A stretch of 64,000 bases of DNA from Allacma fusca (lineage: Eukaryota > Arthropoda > Collembola > Symphypleona > Sminthuridae). The notes under the pieces are model-generated. The model searched no databases and was not told the DNA's origin. It saw only the letters and a program-made list of their open reading frames with translations. Below, one piece after another: positions 29,601 to 43,865 of the stretch; positions within the stretch are counted from its first letter, which is position 1, and each line of letters begins with the position of its first letter. The position numbers and the translations under genes were made by a program. The stretch lies in assembly GCA_947179485.1 (NCBI GenBank), contig OX359249.1, positions 55,067,402 to 55,131,401 of the forward strand, read 5' to 3'.

Positions 29601-32600
29601 AAAATTAACGCCCAATAAGATGTAACAATTGAAACAACGTCTTTGATTCGGACGTTATTTGTAAATGACACAAAAATCAAGTTATGTCCCGTACTTTATA
29701 TAGCTATATACATACTAGTCATATTTAGAATTTTTGAGCGTAACTCTTCCATTAAATGATTGTATACATGTAGCAAAATTTTTGAGACATAACCTTCAGA
29801 CCAGTGACGAACAAATCATTTCATCGACTTAAGGTTTATATATAAAAAAATAATAAACAGAATTCGATTTGCAAAGAACGGGTAGACGTTTTTAATTCTA
29901 AAATAAACCCCCAATAAGATGTAACAATTGAAACAACGTCTTTGATTCGGACGTTATTTGTTAATGACACAAAAATCAAGTTATGTCCCGTACTTTATAT
30001 AGCTATTTACATACTAGTCATATTTAGAATATTTGAGCGTAAAACAACATTTGTTAAAATAATATATTTTAACTGAAAAGCTTTTACCTCCCGCAATAAA
30101 ATTTAAGACCTACTCTAGATAAACCGGTCAAATGTGTAAGTAATAGCTTGACCAATTTTTTTAATCAGGTGTTATCCAGTTAGAAATTTTTCAGTTACAA
30201 TTAACAATTCTATTTGAAAACTCTTCCATTTAATGATTGTATACATGTTAAAAAATTTCTGAGACATAACCTTCAGACCAGTGACGAACAAATCATTTCA
30301 TCGACTTAAGGTTAATATATTTAAAAAATGTGAAACAGAATTCGATTTGCAAAGAACGGGTAGACATTTTTAATTGAATTCTAAAAAAAACCGATAAGAT
30401 GTAACATTTTTCAACAACGTCTTTGATTCAGACGGTATTTGTTAGTGACACAAAAATCAAGTTATGTCCCGTACTTTATATAGCTATATACATACTAGTC
30501 AAATTTAGAATTTTTGAGCGTAAATAAACATTTGTTAAAATAAAATATTTTAACTGAAAAACTTAACTCCAGCAATGAAATCTAAGACTTACTCTACATA
30601 AACCGAACGATCGTGTAAGTTACAGCTCGAACTATTAGTTTTTTAATACGGTGTTATCCAGTTAGAAATTTTTTAGTTATAATTGACAATTCAAATTGAA
30701 AAACTGTTCCAATGATTGATTGTATACATGTTAACAAATGTTTGAGACATAACCTTCAGACCAGGGAAGAACAAATCATTTCATCGACTAAACTTTTATA
30801 TTTATAAAAATATAAAACAGAATTCGATTTGCAAAGAACGGGTAGACGTTTTTTATTCTAAAAAAAACCCCCAATAAAATGTAAAATTTGCAAAAACGTC
30901 TTTGATTCAGACGTTATTTGTTAGTGACACAAAAATCAAGTTATTTCCAATACTTTATATAGCTATATACATACTAGTCATATTTTGAATTTTTGAGCGT
31001 AAAACAACATTTGTTAGAATAAAATATTTAAACTGATAAATGTTTAACTCCAGCAATGAAATCTAAGACCTACTCTAGATAATGCGGACGATCGTGTAAG
31101 TTATAGCTCGAAATATTGATTTTTTAATACGGTGTTATCCAGTTAGAAATTTTTTAGATATAATTGACAATTCAAATTGAAAAACTCTTCCATTAATTGA
31201 TTGTATACATGTAGCAAAATGTTTGAGACATAAACTTCAGACCAGGGAAGAACAAATCATTTCATGGACTAAACGATTATAAATATAAATATATAAAACA
31301 AAATTAGATTTGCAAAGAACGGGCAGACGTTTTTTATTCTAAAATAAACCCCCAATAAAATGTAAAATTTGCAAAAACGTCTTTGATTCAGACGTTATTG
31401 GTTAGTGACACAAAAATCAAGTTATTTCCCGTACTTTATATAGCTATATACATACTTGTCATATTTAGAATTTTTGAGCGTAAAACAACATTTGTTAGAA
31501 TAAAATATTTTAACTGAAAAACTTAACCCCAGCAATGAAATCTAAGACCTACTCTAGATAAACCGGACGATCGTGTAAGTTATAGCTCGAACTATTGGTT
31601 TTTTAATACGGTTTTATCCAGTTAGAAATTGTTTAGTTATAATTGACAATTCAAATTGAAAAACTTCCATTTAATGACTGTATACATGTAGCAAAATTTT
31701 TGAGACATAACCTTCAGGCCAGTGACGAACAAAAAATTTCATCGACTTAAGGTTTATATATAAACAAATGTTAAACAGAATTCGATTTGCAAAGAACGGG
31801 TAGACGTTTTTAATTCTAAAATTAACGCCCAATAAGATGTAACAATTGAAACAACGTCTTTGATTCGGACGTTATTTGTAAATGACACAAAAATCAAGTT
31901 ATGTCCCGTACTTTATATAGCTATATACATACTAGTCATATTTAGAATTTTTGAGCGTAACTCTTCCATTAAATGATTGTATACATGTAGCAAAATTTTT
32001 GAGACATAACCTTCAGACCAGTGACGAACAAATCATTTCATCGACTTAAGGTTTATATATAAAAAAATAATAAACAGAATTCGATTTGCAAAGAACGGGT
32101 AGACGTTTTTAATTCTAAAATAAACCCCCAATAAGATGTAACAATTGAAACAACGTCTTTGATTCGGACGTTATTTGTTAATGACACAAAAATCAAGTTA
32201 TGTCCCGTACTTTATATAGCTATATACATACTAGTCATATTTAGAATATTTGAGCGTAAAACAACATTTGTTAAAATAATATATTTTAACTGAAAAGCTT
32301 TTACCTCCCGCAATAAAATTTAAGACCTACTCTAGATAAACCGGTCAAATGTGTAAGTAATAGCTTGACCAATTTTTTTAATCAGGTGTTATCCAGTTAG
32401 AAATTTTTCAGTTACAATTAACAATTCTATTTGAAAACTCTTCCATTTAATGATTGTATACACGTTAAAAAATTTCTGAGACATAACCTTCAGACCAGTG
32501 ACGAACAAATCATTTCATCGACTTAAGGTTAATATATTTAAAAAATGTGAAACAGAATTCGATTTGCAAAGAACGGGTAGACATTTTTAATTGAATTCTA

Positions 32601-32900
32601 AAAAAAACCGATAAGATGTAACATTTTTCAACAACGTCTTTGATTCAGACGGTATTTGTTAGTGACACAAAAATCAAGTTATGTCCCGTACTTTATATAG
32701 CTATATACATACTAGTCAAATTTAGAATTTTTGAGCGTAAATAAACATTTGTTAAAATAAAATATTTTAACTGAAAAACTTAACTCCAGCAATGAAATCT
32801 AAGACTTACTCTACATAAACCGAACGATCGTGTAAGTTACAGCTCGAACTATTAGTTTTTTAATACGGTGTTATCCAGTTAGAAATTTTTTAGTTATAAT
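26671..32900 (+). repeat. Sat-A zone 5: about 2705-bp higher-order repeat, last copy one monomer shorter
   Basis: The private variant CTATTGGTTTTTTAATACGG occurs near 26671, 29376 and 31593. An independent marker, GAATATTTGAGCG, occurs at about 27322, 30027 and 32244. Both give spacings of 2705 then 2217 bp. The difference of 488 bp is one monomer. Each unit contains one short monomer joined as GAGCGTAACTCTTCC and one divergent monomer with TCAAATGTGTAAGTAATAG. Confidence 0.8.
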
Positions 32901-35900
32901 TGACAATTCAAATTGAAAAACTGTTCCAATGATTCGACTGTATACATGTAGCAAAACTTTTGAGACATAACCTTCAGACCAGTGACGAACAAATCATTTC
33001 ATCGACTTAAGGTTTATACATAAAAAATGTTAAACAGAATTCGATTTGCAAAGAACGGGTAGACGTTTTTAATTCTAAAATAAACCCCCAATAAGATGTA
33101 ACAATTGAAACAACGTCTTTGATTCGGACGTTATTTGTTAATGACACAAAAATCAAGTTATGTCCCGTACTTTTTATAGCTATATACATACTAGTCAAAT
33201 TTAGAATTTTTGAGCGTAAAACAACATTTGTTTAAATAAAATATTTTAACTAAAAAACTTAACTCCAGCAATAAAATTTAAGACCTACTCTAGATAAACC
33301 GGTCAAATGTGTAAGTAATAGCTCGAACTATTGATTTTTTAATACGGTGTTATGCTGTTAGAAATTTTTTAGTTATAATTGACAATTCAAATTGAAAAAC
33401 TCTTCCATTAATTGATTATATACATGTTAAAATTTTTTTGAGACATAACCTTCAGGCCAGTGACGAACAAATAATTTCATCGACGTAAGGTTTATATATA
33501 AAAAAATGTTGAACAGATTTCGATTTGCAAAGAACGGGTAGATGTTTTTAATTCTAAAATAAACCCCCAATAAGATGTAACAATTGAAACAACAAAATTC
33601 GATTTGCAAAATTTTTGAGACATAACCTTCAGACCAGTGACGAACAAATCATTTCATCGACTTAAGGTTTATATATACAAAAAATTTAAACAGAATTCGA
33701 TTTGCAAAGAACGGGTAGACGTTTTTAATTCTAAAATAAACCCCCAATAAGATGTAACAATTGAAACAACAAAATTCGATTTGCAAAATTTTTGAGACAT
33801 AACCTTCAGACCAGTGACGAACAAATCATTTCATCGACTTAAAGTTTATATATTAAAAAATGTGAAACAGAATTCGATTTGCAAAGAATGGGTAGACATT
33901 TTTATTTGAATTCTAAAAAAACCCAATAAGATGTAATATTTTTCAACAACGTCTTTGATTCAGACGTTATTTGTTAGTGACACAAAAATCATGTTATGTC
34001 CCGAACTTTATATACCTATATACATACTAGTCAAATTTAGAATTTTTGAGCGTAAAACAACATTTGTTAAAATAAAATATTTTAACTGAAAAACTTAACT
34101 CCAGCAATGAAATCTAAGACTTACTCTACATAAACCGAACGATCGTGTAAGTTACAGCTCGAACTATTAGTTTTTTAATACGGTGTTATCCAGTTAGAAA
34201 TTTTTTAGTTATAATTGACAATTCAAATTGAAAAACTTCCATTTTACGACTGTATACATGTAGCAAAACTTTTGAGACATAACCTTCAGACCAGTGACGA
34301 ACAAATCATTTCATCGACTTAAGGTTTATACATAAAAAAATGTTAAACAGAATTCGATTTGCAAAGAACGGGTAGACGTTTTTAATTCTAAAATAAACCC
34401 CCAATAAGATGTAACAATTGAAACAACGTCTTTGATTCGGACGTTATTTGTTAATGACACAAAAATCAAGTTATGTCCCGTACTTTTTATAGCTATATAC
34501 ATACAAGTCAAATTTAGAATTTTTGAGCGTAAAACAACATTTGTTTAAATAAAATATTTTAACTAAAAAACTTAACTCCAGCAATAAAATTTAAGACCTA
34601 CTCTAGATAAACCGGTCAAATGTGTAAGTAATAGCTCGAACTATTGATTTTTTAATATGGTGTTATCCTGTTAGAAATTTTTTAGTTATAATTGACAATT
34701 CAAATTGAAAAACTCTTCCATTAATTGATTATATACATGTTAAAATTATTTTGAGACATAACCTTCAGGCCAGTGACGAACAAATAATTTCATCGACGTA
34801 AGGTTTATATATAAAAAAATGTTGAACAGATTGCGATTTGCAAAGAACGGGTAGACGTTTTTAATTCTAAAATAAACCCCCAATAAGATGTAACAATTGA
34901 AACAACAAAATTCGATTTGCAAAATTTTTGAGACAAAACCTTCAGACCAGTGACGAACAAATCATTTCATCAACTTAAAGTTTATATATTAAAAAATGTG
35001 AAACAGAATTCGATTTGCAAAGAATGGGTAGACATTTTTATTTGAATTCAAAAACAACCCAATAAGATGTAATATTTTTCAACAACGTCTTTGATTCAGA
35101 CGTTATTTGTTAGTGACACATAAATCAAGTTATGTCCCGAACTTTATATACCTATATACATACTAGTCAAATTTAGAATTTTTGAGCGTAAAACAACATT
35201 TGTTAAAATAAAATATTTTAACTAAAAAACTTAACTCCAGCAATGAAATTTAAGACCTACTCTAGATAAACCGGTCAAATGTGTAAGTAATAGCTCGAAC
35301 TATTGATTTTTTAATACGGTGTTAACCTGTTAGAAATTTTTTAGTTATAATTGACAATTCAAATTGAAAAACTCTTCCATTAATTGATTATATACATGTT
35401 AAAATTTTTTTGAGACATAACCTTCAGGCCAGTGACGAACAAATAATTTCATCGACGTAAGGTTTATATATAAAAAAATGTTGAACAGATTTCGATTTGC
35501 AAAGAACGGGTAGATGTTTTTAATTCTAAAATAAACCCCCAATAAGATGTAACAATTGAAACAACAAAATTCGATTTGCAAAATTTTTGAGACATAACCT
35601 TCAGACCAGTGACGAACAAATCATTTCATCGACTTAAGGTTTATATATAAAAACAATTTAAACAGAATTCGATTTGCAAAGAACGGGTAGACGTTTTTAA
35701 TTCTAAAATAAACCCCCAATAAGATGTAACAATTGAAACAACAAAATTCGATTTGCAAAATTTTTGAGACATAACCTTCAGACCAGTGACGAACAAATCA
35801 TTTCATCGACTTAAAGTTTATATATTAAAAAATGTGAAACAGAATTCGATTTGCAAAGAATGGGTAGACATTTTTATTTGAATTCTAAAAAAACCCAATA

Positions 35901-36050
35901 AGATGTAATATTTTTCAACAACGTCTTTGATTCAGACGTTATTTGTTAGTGACACAAAAATCAAGTTATGTCCCGAACTTTATATGCCTATATACATACT
36001 AGTCAAATTTAGAATTTTTGAGCGTAAAACAACATTTGTTAAAATAAAAT
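32900..36050 (+). repeat. Sat-A zone 6: deletion-derived monomers of about 176 bp
   Basis: Several monomers are truncated so that GAAACAAC is fused directly to AAAATTCGATTTGCAAAA. The fusion recurs near 33590, 33768, 34907, 35563 and 35743. The unit between the first two is about 176 bp. Since the join sits at a TTCGATTTGCAAA sequence that also occurs inside the full monomer, recombination between such copies is a plausible origin. Confidence 0.75.
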
Positions 36051-38290
36051 ATTTGAACTGAAGAACTTAACTCCAGCAATGAAATCTAAGACCTACTCTA
36101 GATAAACCGGACGATCGTGTAAGTTACAGCTCGAACTATTAGTTTTTTAATACGGTGTTATCCAGTTAGACATTTTTTAGTTATAATTGACAATTCAAAT
36201 TGAAAAACTTCCATTTAATGACTTTATACATGTAGCAAAATTTTTGAGACATAACCTTCAGGCCAGTGACGAACAAATCATTTCATCGACTTAAGGTTTA
36301 TATATAAAAAAAATTTAAACAGAATTCGATTTGCAAAGAACGGGTAGACGTTTTAATTCTAAAATAAACCCCCAATAAGATGTAACAATTGAAACAACGT
36401 CTTTTATTCGGACGTTATTTGTTAATAACACAAAAATCAAGTTATGTCCCGTACTTTATATAGCTATATACATACTAGTCAAATTTAGAATTTTTGAGCG
36501 TAAAACAACATTTGTTCAAATAAAATATTTTACTTAAAAAACTTAACTCCAGCAATGAGATCTAAGACCTACTCTAGATAAACCGGACGATCGTGTAAGT
36601 TATAGCTCGAAATATTGGTTTTTTAATACGGTGTTATCCAGTTAGAAATTTTTTAGTTATAATTGACAATTCAAATTGAAAAACTTCTATTTAATGACTG
36701 TATACATGTAGCAAAATTTTTGAGACATAACCTTCAGGCCAGTGACGAACAAATAGTTTCATCGACTTAAGGTTTATATATAAAAAAATGTTAAACAGAA
36801 TTCGATTTGCAAAGAACGGGTAGACGTTTTAATTCTAAAATAAACCCCCAATAAGATGTAACAATTGAAACAACGTCTTTGATTCGGACGTTATTTGTTA
36901 ATGACACAAAAATCAAGTTATGTCCCGTACTTTATATAGCTATTTACATACTAGTCATATTTAGAATTTTTGAGCGTAACTCTTCCATTAAATGATTGTA
37001 TACATGTAGCAAAATTTTTGAGACATATCCTTCAGACCAGTGACGAACAAATCATTTCATCGACTTAAGGTTTATATATAAAAAAATGTTAAACAGAATT
37101 CGATTTGCAAAGAACGGGTAGACGTTTTTAATTCTAAAATAAACCCCCAAGAAGATGTAACAATTGAAACAACGTCTTTGATTCGGACGTTATTTGTTAA
37201 TGACACAAAAATCAAGTTATGTCCCGTACTTTATATAGCTATATACATACTAGTCAAATTTAGAATTTTTGAGCGTAAAACAACACTTGTTAAAACAAAA
37301 TATTTGAACTGAAGAACTTAACTCCAGTAATGAAATCTAAGACCTACTCTAGATAAACCGGACGATCGTGTAAGTTACAGCTCGAACTATTAGTTTTTTA
37401 ATACGGTGTTATCCAGTTAGAAATTTTTTAGTTATAATTGACAATTCAAATTGAAAAACGTCCATTTAATGACTGTATACATGTAGCAAAATTTTTGAGA
37501 CATAACCTTCAGGCCAGTGACGAACAAATCATTTCATCGACTTAAGGTTCATATATAAAAAAATTTTAAACAGAATTCGATTTGCAAAGAACGGGTAGAC
37601 GTTTTAATTCTAAAATAAACCCCCAATAAGATGTAACAATTGAAACAACGTCTTTGATTCGGACGTTATTTGTTAATGACACAAAAATATAGTTATGTCC
37701 CGTACTTTATATAGCTATATACATACTAGTCATACTTAGAATTTTTGAGCGTAACTCTTCCATTAAATAATTGTATACATGTAGCAAAATTTTTGAGACA
37801 CATCCTTCAGACCAGTGACGAACAAATCATTTCATGGACTTAAGGTTTATATATAAAAAATGTTAAACAGAATTCGATTTGCAAAGAACGGGTAGACGTT
37901 TTTAATTCTAAAATAAACCCCCAATAAGATGTAACAATTGAAACAACGTCTTTGATTCGGACGTTATTTGTTAATGACACAAAAATCAAGTTATGTCCCG
38001 TACTTTATATAGCTATATACATACTAGTCAAATTTAGAATTTTTGAACGTAAAACAACATTTGTTAAAATAAAATATTTAACTGAAAAACTTAACTCCAG
38101 CAATGAAATCTAAGACCTACTCTAGATAAACCGGACGATCGTGTAAGTTATAGCTCGAACTATTGATTTTTTAATACGGTGTTATCCTGTTAGAAATTTT
38201 GTAGTTATAATTGACAATTCAAATTGAAAACCTCTTCCATTAATTGATTATATACATGTTAAAATTTTTTTGAGACATAACCTTCAGGCC
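36050..38290 (+). repeat. Sat-A zone 7: full-length monomers mixed with about 299-bp short monomers
   Basis: Short monomers joined as GAGCGTAACTCTTCC are seen near 36970 and 37745. One of them measures 299 bp between TAGCTAT landmarks (36938 to 37237), about 180 bp less than a full monomer. The same junction is present near 3061, 27030, 29740, 31955, 40905, 43108 and 44358, so a single deletion has been copied around the array. Confidence 0.75.
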
Positions 38291-39460
38291 AGTGACGACC
38301 AAATAATTTCATCGAATTAAGGTTTATATATAAAAAATGTTGAACAGATTTCGATTTGCAAAGAATGGGTAGACGTTATTAATTCTAAAATAAACCCCCA
38401 ATAAGATGTAACAATTGAAAGAACGTCTTTGATTCGGACGTTATTTGTTAATGACACAAAAATCAAGTTATGTCCCGTACTTTATATAGCTATATACATA
38501 CTAGTCAAATTTAGAATTTTTGAACGTAAAACAACATTTGTTAAAATAAAATATTTAACTGAAAAACTTAACTCCAGCAATGAAATCTAAGACCTACTCT
38601 AGATAAACCGGACGATCGTGTAAGTTATAGCTCGAACTATTGATTTTTTAATACGGTGTTATCCTGTTAGAAATTTTGTAGTTATAATTGACAATTCAAA
38701 TTGAAAACCTCTTCCATTAATTGATTATATACATGTTAAAATTTTTTTGAGACATAACCTTCAGGCCAGTGACGACCAAATAATTTCATCGAATTAAGGT
38801 TTATATATAAAAAATGTTGAACAGATTTCGATTTGCAAAGAATGGGTAGACGTTATTAATTCTAAAATAAACCCCCAATAAGATGTAACAATTGAAAGAA
38901 CGTCTTTGATTCGGACGTTATTTGTTAATGACACAAAAATCAAGTTATGTCCCGTACTTTATATAGCTATATACATACTAGTCAAATTTAGAATTTTTGA
39001 ACGTAAAACAACATTTGTTAAAATAAAATATTTTACTGAAAAACTTAACTCCAGCAATGAAATCTAAGACCTACTCTAGATAAACCGGACGATCGTGTAA
39101 GTTATAGCTCGAACTATTGATTTTTTAATACGGTGTTATCCTGTTAGAAATTTTGTAGTTATAATTGACAATTCAAATTGAAAACCTCTTCCATTAATTG
39201 ATTATATACATGTTAAAATTTTTTTGAGACATAACCTTCAGGCCAGTGACGACCAAATAATTTCATCGAATTAAGGTTTATATATAAAAAATGTTGAACA
39301 GATTTCGATTTGCAAAGAATGGGTAGACGTTATTAATTCTAAAATAAACCCCCAATAAGATGTAACAATTGAAAGAACGTCTTTGATTCGGACGTTATTT
39401 GTTAATGACACAAAAATCAAGTTATGTCCCGTACTTTATATAGCTATACACATACTAGTC
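38290..39460 (+). repeat. Sat-A zone 8: tandem 477-bp monomers, virtually identical
   Basis: The variant GACCAAATAATTTCATCGAA occurs at 38297, 38774 and 39251, exactly 477 bp apart, and the intervening monomers look the same at essentially every position. This is a local single-monomer amplification between zones with higher-order structure. Confidence 0.8.
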
Positions 39461-42400
39461 ATATATAGAATATTTGAGCGTAAAACAACATTTGTTAAAA
39501 TAAAATATTTTATCTGAAAAGCTTTTACCTCCCGCAATAAAATTTAAGACCTACTTTAGATAAACCGGTCAAATGTGTAAGTAATAGCTCGACAAATTTT
39601 TTAAATCAGGTGTTATCCAGTTAGAAATTTTTCAGTTACAATTAGCAATTCAAATTGAAAACTCTTCGATTTAATGATTGTATACATGTAGCAAAATTTT
39701 TAAGACAAAACCTTCAGACCAGTGACGAACAAATAATTTCATCGACTTAAGGTTTATATATAAAAAATGTGAAACAGAATTCGATTTGCAAAGAACGGGT
39801 AGACGTTTTTAATTCTAAAATAAACCCCCAATAAGATGTAACAATTGAAACAACGTCTTTGATTCGGACGTTATTTGTTAATGACACAAAAATCAAGTTA
39901 TGTCCCGTACTTTATATACCTATATACATACTAGTCAAATTTAGAATTTTTGAACGTAAAACAACATTTGTTAAAATAAAATATTTAACTGAAAAACTTA
40001 ACTCCAGCAATGAAATCTAAGACCTACTCTAGATAAACCGGACGATCGTGTAAGTTACAGCTCGAACTATTAGTTTTTTAATACGGTGTTATCCAGTTAG
40101 ACATTTTTTAGTTATAATTGACAATTCAAATTGAAAAACTTCCATTTAATGACTGTATACATGTAGCAAAATTTTTGAGACATAACCTTCAGGCCAGTGA
40201 CGAACAAATCATTTCATCGACTTAAGGTTTATATATAAAAAAAATTTAAACAGAATTCGATTTGCAAAGAACGGGTAGACGTTTTAATTCTAAAATAAAC
40301 CCCCAATAAGATGTAACAATTGAAACAACGTCTTTTATTCGGACGTTATTTGTTAATAACACAAAAATCAAGTTATGTCCCGTACTTTATATAGCTATAT
40401 ACATACTAGTCAAATTTAGAATTTTTGAGCTTAAAACAACATTTGTTCAAATAAAATATTTTACTTAAAAAACTTAACTCCAGCAATGAAATCTAAGACC
40501 TACTCTAGATAAACCGGACGATCGTGTAAAATATAGCTCGAACTATTGGTTTTTTAATACGGTGTTATCCAGTTAGAAATTTTTTAGTTATAATTGACAA
40601 TTCAAATTGAAAAACTTCTATTTAATGACTGTATACATGTAGCAAAATTTTTGAGACATAACCTTCAGGCCAGTGACGAACAAATTGTTTCATCGACTTA
40701 AGGTTTATATATAAAAAAATGTTAAACAGAATTCGATTTGCAAAGAACGGGTAGACGTTTTAATTCTAAAATAAACCCCCAATAAGATGTAACAATTGAA
40801 ACAACGTCTTTGATTCGGACGTTATTTGTTAATGACACAAAAATCAAGTTATGTCCCGTACTTTATATAGCTATATACATACTAGTCATATTTAGAATTT
40901 TTGAGCGTAACTCTTCCATTAAATAATTGTATACATGTAGCAAAATTTTTGAGACATATCCTTCAGACCAGTGACGAACAAATCATTTCATGGACTTAAG
41001 GTTTATATATAAAAAATGTTAAACAGAATTCGATTTGCAAAGAACGGGTAGACGTTTTTAATTCTAAAATAAACCCCCAATAAGATGTAACAATTGAAAC
41101 AACGTCTTTGATTCGGACGTTTTTTGTTAATGACACAAAAATCAAGTTATGTCCCAAACTTTATATAGCTATATACATACTAGTCAAATTTAGAATTTTT
41201 GAACGTAAAACAACATTTGTTAAAATAAAATATTTAACTGAAAAACTTAACTCCAGCAATGAAATCTAAGACCTACTCTAGATAAACCGGACGATCGTGT
41301 AAGTTATAGCTCGAACTATTGATTTTTTAATACGGTGTTATCCTGTTAGAAATTTTGTAGTTATAATTGACAATTCAAATTGAAAACCTCTTCCATTAAT
41401 TGATTATATACATGTTAAAATTTTTTTGAGACATAACCTTCAGGCCAGTGACGACCAAATAATTTCATCGAATTAAGGTTTATATATAAAAAATGTTGAA
41501 CAGATTTCGATTTGCAAAGAATGGGTAGACGTTATTAATTCTAAAATAAACCCCCAATAAGATGTAGCAATTGAAAGAACGTCTTTGATTCGGACGTTAT
41601 TTGTTAATGACACAAAAATCAAGTTATGTCACGTACTTTATATAGCTATATACATACTAGTCATATATAGAATATTTGAGCGTAAAACAACATTTGTTAA
41701 AATAAAATATTTTATCTGAAAAGCTTTTACCTCCCGCAATAAAATTTAAGACCTACTCTAGATAAACCGGTCAAATGTGTAAGTAATAGCTCGACCAATT
41801 TTTTAAATCAGGTGTTATCCAGTTAGAAATTTTTCAGTTACAATTAGCAATTCAAATTGAAAACTCTTCGATTTAATGATTGTATACATGTAGCAAAATT
41901 TTTGAGACATAACCTTCAGACCAGTGACGAACAAATAATTTCATCGACTTAAGGTTTATATATAAAAAATGTGAAACAGAATTCGATTTGCAAAGAACGG
42001 GTAGACGTTTTTAATTCTAAAATAAACCCCCAATAAGATGTAACAATTGAAACAACGTCTTTGATTCGGACGTTATTTGTTAATGACACAAAAATCAAGT
42101 TATGTCCCGTACTTTATATACCTATATACATACTAGTCAAATTTAGAATTTTTGAACGTAAAACAACATTTGTTAAAATAAAATATTTAACTGAAAAACT
42201 TAACTCCAGCAATGAAATCTAAGACCTACTCTAGATAAACCGGACGATCGTGTAAGTTACAGCTCGAACTATTAGTTTTTTAATACGGTGTTATCCAGTT
42301 AGACATTTTTTAGTTATAATTGACAATTCAAATTGAAAAACTTCCATTTAATGACTGTATACATGTAGCAAAATTTTTGAGACATAACCTTCAGGCCAGT

Positions 42401-43865
42401 GACGAACAAATCATTTCATCGACTTAAGGTTTATATATATAAAAAATTTAAACAGAATTCGATTTGCAAAGAACGGGTAGACGTTTTAATTCTAAAATAA
42501 ACCCCCAATAAGATGTAACAATTGAAACAACGTCTTTTATTCGGACGTTATTTGTTAATAACACAAAAATCAAGTTATGTCCCGTACTTTATATAGCTAT
42601 ATACATACTAGTCAAATTTAGAATTTTTGAGCTTAAAACAACATTTGTTCAAATAAAATATTTTACTTAAAAAACTTAACTCCAGCAATGAAATCTAAGA
42701 CCTACTCTAGATAAACCGGACGATCGTGTAAAATATAGCTCGAACTATTGGTTTTTTAATACGGTGTTATCCAGTTAGAAATTTTTTAGTTATAATTGAC
42801 AATTCAAATTGAAAAACTTCTATTTAATGACTGTATACATGTAGCAAAATTTTTGAGACATAACCTTCAGGCCAGTGACGAACAAATTGTTTCATCGACT
42901 TAAGGTTTATATATAAAAAAATGTTAAACAGAATTCGATTTGCAAAGAACGGGTAGACGTTTTAATTCTAAAATAAACCCCCAATAAGATGTAACAATTG
43001 AAACAACGTCTTTGATTCGGACGTTATTTGTTAATGACACAAAAATCAAGTTATGTCCCGTACTTTATATAGCTATATACATACTAGTCATATTTAGAAT
43101 TTTTGAGCGTAACTCTTCCATTAAATAATTGTATACATGTAGCAAAATTTTTGAGACATATCCTTCAGACCAGTGACGAACAAATCATTTCATGGACTTA
43201 AGGTTTATATATAAAAAATGTTAAACAGAATTCGATTTGCAAAGAACGGGTAGACGTTTTTAATTCTAAAATAAACCCCCAATAAGATGTAACAATTGAA
43301 ACAACGTCTTTGATTCGGACGTTTTTTGTTAATGACACAAAAATCAAGTTATGTCCCAAACTTTATATAGCTATATACATACTAGTCAAATTTAGAATTT
43401 TTGAACGTAAAACAACATTTGTTAAAATAAAATATTTAACTGAAAAACTTAACTCCAGCAATGAAATCTAAGACCTACTCTAGATAAACCGGACGATCGT
43501 GTAAGTTATAGCTCGAACTATTGATTTTTTAATACGGTGTTATCCTGTTAGAAATTTTGTAGTTATAATTGACAATTCAAATTGAAAACCTCTTCCATTA
43601 ATTGATTATATACATGTTAAAATTTTTTTGAGACATAACCTTCAGGCCAGTGACGACCAAATAATTTCATCGAATTAAGGTTTATATATAAAAAATGTTG
43701 AACAGATTTCGATTTGCAAAGAATGGGTAGACGTTATTAATTCTAAAATAAACCCCCAATAAGATGTAGCAATTGAAAGAACGTCTTTGATTCGGACGTT
43801 ATTTGTTAATGACACAAAAATCAAGTTATGTCACGTACTTTATATAGCTATACACATACTAGTCA
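39461..43865 (+). repeat. Sat-A zone 9: two tandem copies of a 2202-bp unit
   Basis: The marker ATATATAGAATATTTGAG is at about 39461, 41663 and 43865, two spacings of 2202 bp. Other private variants repeat at the same distance, for example GTTAGACATTTTTTAG near 40098 and 42300, and GTAAAATATAGCTCG near 40526 and 42729. Each unit holds four full-length monomers and one 299-bp short monomer. Confidence 0.85.
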
